From Solirubrobacter ginsenosidimutans (GTDB lineage Bacteria; Actinomycetota; Thermoleophilia; Solirubrobacterales; Solirubrobacteraceae): DNA of 64,000 nucleotides. Of this stretch, positions 62,111 through 64,000 are shown piece by piece; position 1 is the stretch's first letter; each line of letters opens with the position of its first letter. The position numbers and the translations under genes are program-made. The notes under the pieces are model-generated. The model was not told the DNA's origin, searched no databases, and was given only the letters and a program-made list of their open reading frames with translations. The DNA is taken from the NCBI RefSeq assembly GCF_027587205.1, contig NZ_JAPDOD010000007.1:135325-199324 (forward strand), in the 5' to 3' direction.

Positions 62111-64000
62111 GTGGCCGCGACGCATGAGCTCATCGAGTCCCCGCCCGTCGCGACACCCACCACGGCTCTGCCGCGGCCGGAGGCGCTGCCCCTGCTTCCG
62201 GCCGCGGCGGTCCTTTCGCTCCAGCGCTCGGTCGGCAACCAGGCGGTGGCCTCGCGACTCGCGCGCGAGCCCGCGGCGCCGAAGCTGCGCACCGCGCTCG
62301 ACTCCAAGCTCGTCGTGACGCCGGCGGGTGGCGGGTACTCCGCGGCGCTGCACTTCGGCGACGACTCGGTCGCGGTCGCCACCTACGAGCCGAAGGGCGA
62401 CACGCCGCTCAACCGCCTGCCGGTGTACCTCGAGGACATCGTCAGCGGCACCGAGGCCGTGGTCAACGTCCGCTACGACCCGGCGGCCGCGGACGTCAAA
62501 GCGCTGTTCGAGACGCGCGAGGTCGACGGGGTGCGGATCACGGTCCGCCTGCAGCCGCAGTCGGTCGAGGCGATGACCGTGACGAGCGCGCCCGCGGCGC
62601 ACGAGGTCGGCTCCGACGGCGCGAACGTCGACGGCAAGGAGACGGTGACCAAGCACTCGGGCGCGAGCGCGACGGACAAGGTCATGGGCTCGATCGCGTC
62701 CGCCGAGGGCGGCTTCGCGTCGGTCGAGGGCTCAGACGCCGGCGTCCTGACGTGGGGGCAGGGACAGTGGACGGTCACCGCGGGCGAGCTGCAGAAGGTC
62801 CTGACGTTCATCAAGGACCGCCGCCGCGACCTCTTCGACAAGTACTGGGGCAGCGCCGACCTCGACGTCGACGGCAAGGACTTCGTCCACGACGGTAAGA
62901 AATGGGGGCCGGCGAAGCGGACGATGATGGAGCTCTTCCGGCCCAACGCGGAGACGATCACCGCGTGGGCGAACCGCTTCGGGCAGGCGGGGATGGACCC
63001 GCAGATCCAGCGGCTGCAGCGCGAGTACCTGCGCGGCGAGGTGCACGAGACGCTCGGCAAGAGCATCGGCGGGCGCACGCCGGAGTCGGTGCTCGACACG
63101 CGCGGGCAGGCGTACTTCTACTCGATGGACAAGAACCTGCCGGCGGGCGCGCGGGCGAACTTCCAGGCGGCGCTGAAGCAGGTCCCGCTCGCGGAAGGCG
63201 CGCAGGTGACCGACGAGCAGAAGACCCAGCTGTCCGACGCGCTCGGGGAGCTCTTCCGCAACAGCAGCGTGATCGCGCGCGACAACGGCAAGCACCACAT
63301 CATCGCCTTCTGGGGCGAGGGCGGGCGAACGAAGGCGCTGGCGGAGGCCGACGCCGCGATCGCCGCGGGCGGCGACGCGAAGTGGTCGGTCGCTCGCTGG
63401 CAGACGCACCGCGAGCAGATGGCGGCGCGGGTCAGCCGCTACTCGAAGACCCGCGCGGACATCGACAAGGCGATCACCCACCAGGAGATCGAGCCGGACG
63501 TGCCCGACGGCGCGTTCGGTGACGATCACGCGGCCGCCCCGGCCGCCGGTCCTGGGATGGTGGGCGCGGTGTCGGAGGGCATCGGCCACCTCGTCGACGA
63601 CGCCGCGGTGATGCTCGCGCTGGCCGCCACCGGCACCGGCCTCGTCGCGCTGCACATCGGCGGATCGGTCGGGCGCGGCGGCAAGAACCAGGCGGCGGAC
63701 GTCGCGGCCGTATGCGCGCGGCTGGTCGGCGTCGGCCACCCGCCCGGGGCGAACCTGACCGAACTCGGCAACGCGATCGCCCGCTACCAAGCCGAGATCG
63801 TCGGAATGCCCCGCCCGGACGGCCGGATCGACCCGGGCGGCCGCACGATCGCCGCACTTCGAGGGGCGGGTGGAGCCGCGCACGGCGGGCCGGCAAGTGG
63901 CGCGGCCGGCGCCGGGCATGCCGGCGCGGCGACTGCCGACGCCGGTGGCGCTCACGGCGGGCCCGCGACCGCCGCCCACGCGGGCGCGGCGACAGCCGCC
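62111..64000 (+). CDS. LQRSxGN-leader protein with lysozyme-like and peptidoglycan-binding-like domains, 3' end cut off
   Basis: The frame is open from GTG 62111 to the window end (630 codons seen). Residues 37-43 read LQRSVGN in AVLSLQRSVGNQAVASRLAR, the same leader as at 7191-8774. A beta-rich part to about residue 190 is followed by SIASAEGGFASVEG, DAGVLTWGQGQWTV and helices (LFRNSSVIARDNGKHHII). This resembles lysozyme-like glycosidases, with the glutamate in AEGGF as candidate catalyst. Near residues 535-585 AAVCARLVGVGHPPGANLTE, then GRIDPGGRTIAAL, looks like a peptidoglycan-binding-like module. The visible end is Gly/Ala/His-rich repeat (AAHAGAATA). A cell-wall-degrading injected effector is the likely role. 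Confidence 0.65.
   Translation, partial: MAATHELIESPPVATPTTALPRPEALPLLPAAAVLSLQRSVGNQAVASRLAREPAAPKLRTALDSKLVVTPAGGGYSAALHFGDDSVAVATYEPKGDTPLNRLPVYLEDIVSGTEAVVNVRYDPAAADVKALFETREVDGVRITVRLQPQSVEAMTVTSAPAAHEVGSDGANVDGKETVTKHSGASATDKVMGSIASAEGGFASVEGSDAGVLTWGQGQWTVTAGELQKVLTFIKDRRRDLFDKYWGSADLDVDGKDFVHDGKKWGPAKRTMMELFRPNAETITAWANRFGQAGMDPQIQRLQREYLRGEVHETLGKSIGGRTPESVLDTRGQAYFYSMDKNLPAGARANFQAALKQVPLAEGAQVTDEQKTQLSDALGELFRNSSVIARDNGKHHIIAFWGEGGRTKALAEADAAIAAGGDAKWSVARWQTHREQMAARVSRYSKTRADIDKAITHQEIEPDVPDGAFGDDHAAAPAAGPGMVGAVSEGIGHLVDDAAVMLALAATGTGLVALHIGGSVGRGGKNQAADVAAVCARLVGVGHPPGANLTELGNAIARYQAEIVGMPRPDGRIDPGGRTIAALRGAGGAAHGGPASGAAGAGHAGAATADAGGAHGGPATAAHAGAATAA

Overview
The window is GC-rich (roughly 70%) DNA packed with genes on both strands. 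GTG and TTG starts, 4-bp ATGA/GTGA overlaps, ECF sigma factors, LuxR-type regulators and SHOCT/DUF6325-type pairs are all common. This fits an actinobacterium, most likely of the Solirubrobacterales (Thermoleophilia); that placement is inferred from gene content and style only. I see no rRNA, tRNA, CRISPR array, insertion sequence or integrase.

Layout. 1-7.2 kb: the end of a beta-propeller-like protein, a small secreted protein, a TIR/NB-ARC/TPR protein of NLR-like design and an ABC transporter pair. 7.2-15 kb: an M91-like metalloprotease carrying an LQRSxGN leader, an RTX-repeat protein, two ECF sigma/membrane-protein pairs, two RibD-C reductases and an ArsR-SRPBCC operon. 15.1-31.3 kb: one long operon for a contractile injection system (sheath, tube, spike, spike tip, gp25-like and gpJ-like baseplate) with a probable nuclease effector inside it; no AAA+ ATPase is seen. 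31.3-38.7 kb: a double response regulator, a secreted S9 peptidase, a large LuxR ATPase regulator and a small membrane protein.

38.7-50.8 kb is the most unusual part. It holds an rpoN (sigma-54) gene with a zinc-ribbon-like insert, a sigma-54 activator, and five near-identical -24/-12 promoters. These appear to drive rpoN itself, the activator operon, an amidohydrolase, a metallophosphatase fused to a deaminase-like domain, and a four-gene operon (two related helical proteins, one with long acidic EGE repeats; a HEVGH metallopeptidase-like protein; a protein of unknown function). Three of the five promoters sit exactly 13 nt from the start codon, so the transcripts should be almost leaderless. 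This looks like a self-contained, self-activating sigma-54 regulon in a lineage generally thought to lack sigma-54.

50.9-64 kb: housekeeping and signalling genes (PPOX-like flavoprotein, SHOCT/DUF6325 pair, WD40-like protein, cNMP-TrxR fusion, GGDEF/EAL protein, DUF5996, GFA, nucleotidyltransferase) plus two more proteins with LQRSxGN-type leaders: an SH3 plus cysteine-peptidase-like protein, and a lysozyme-like protein cut by the window end. Working model: the injection system at 15-31 kb is served by leader-tagged effectors scattered through the window, while the sigma-54 island is a separate inducible system.
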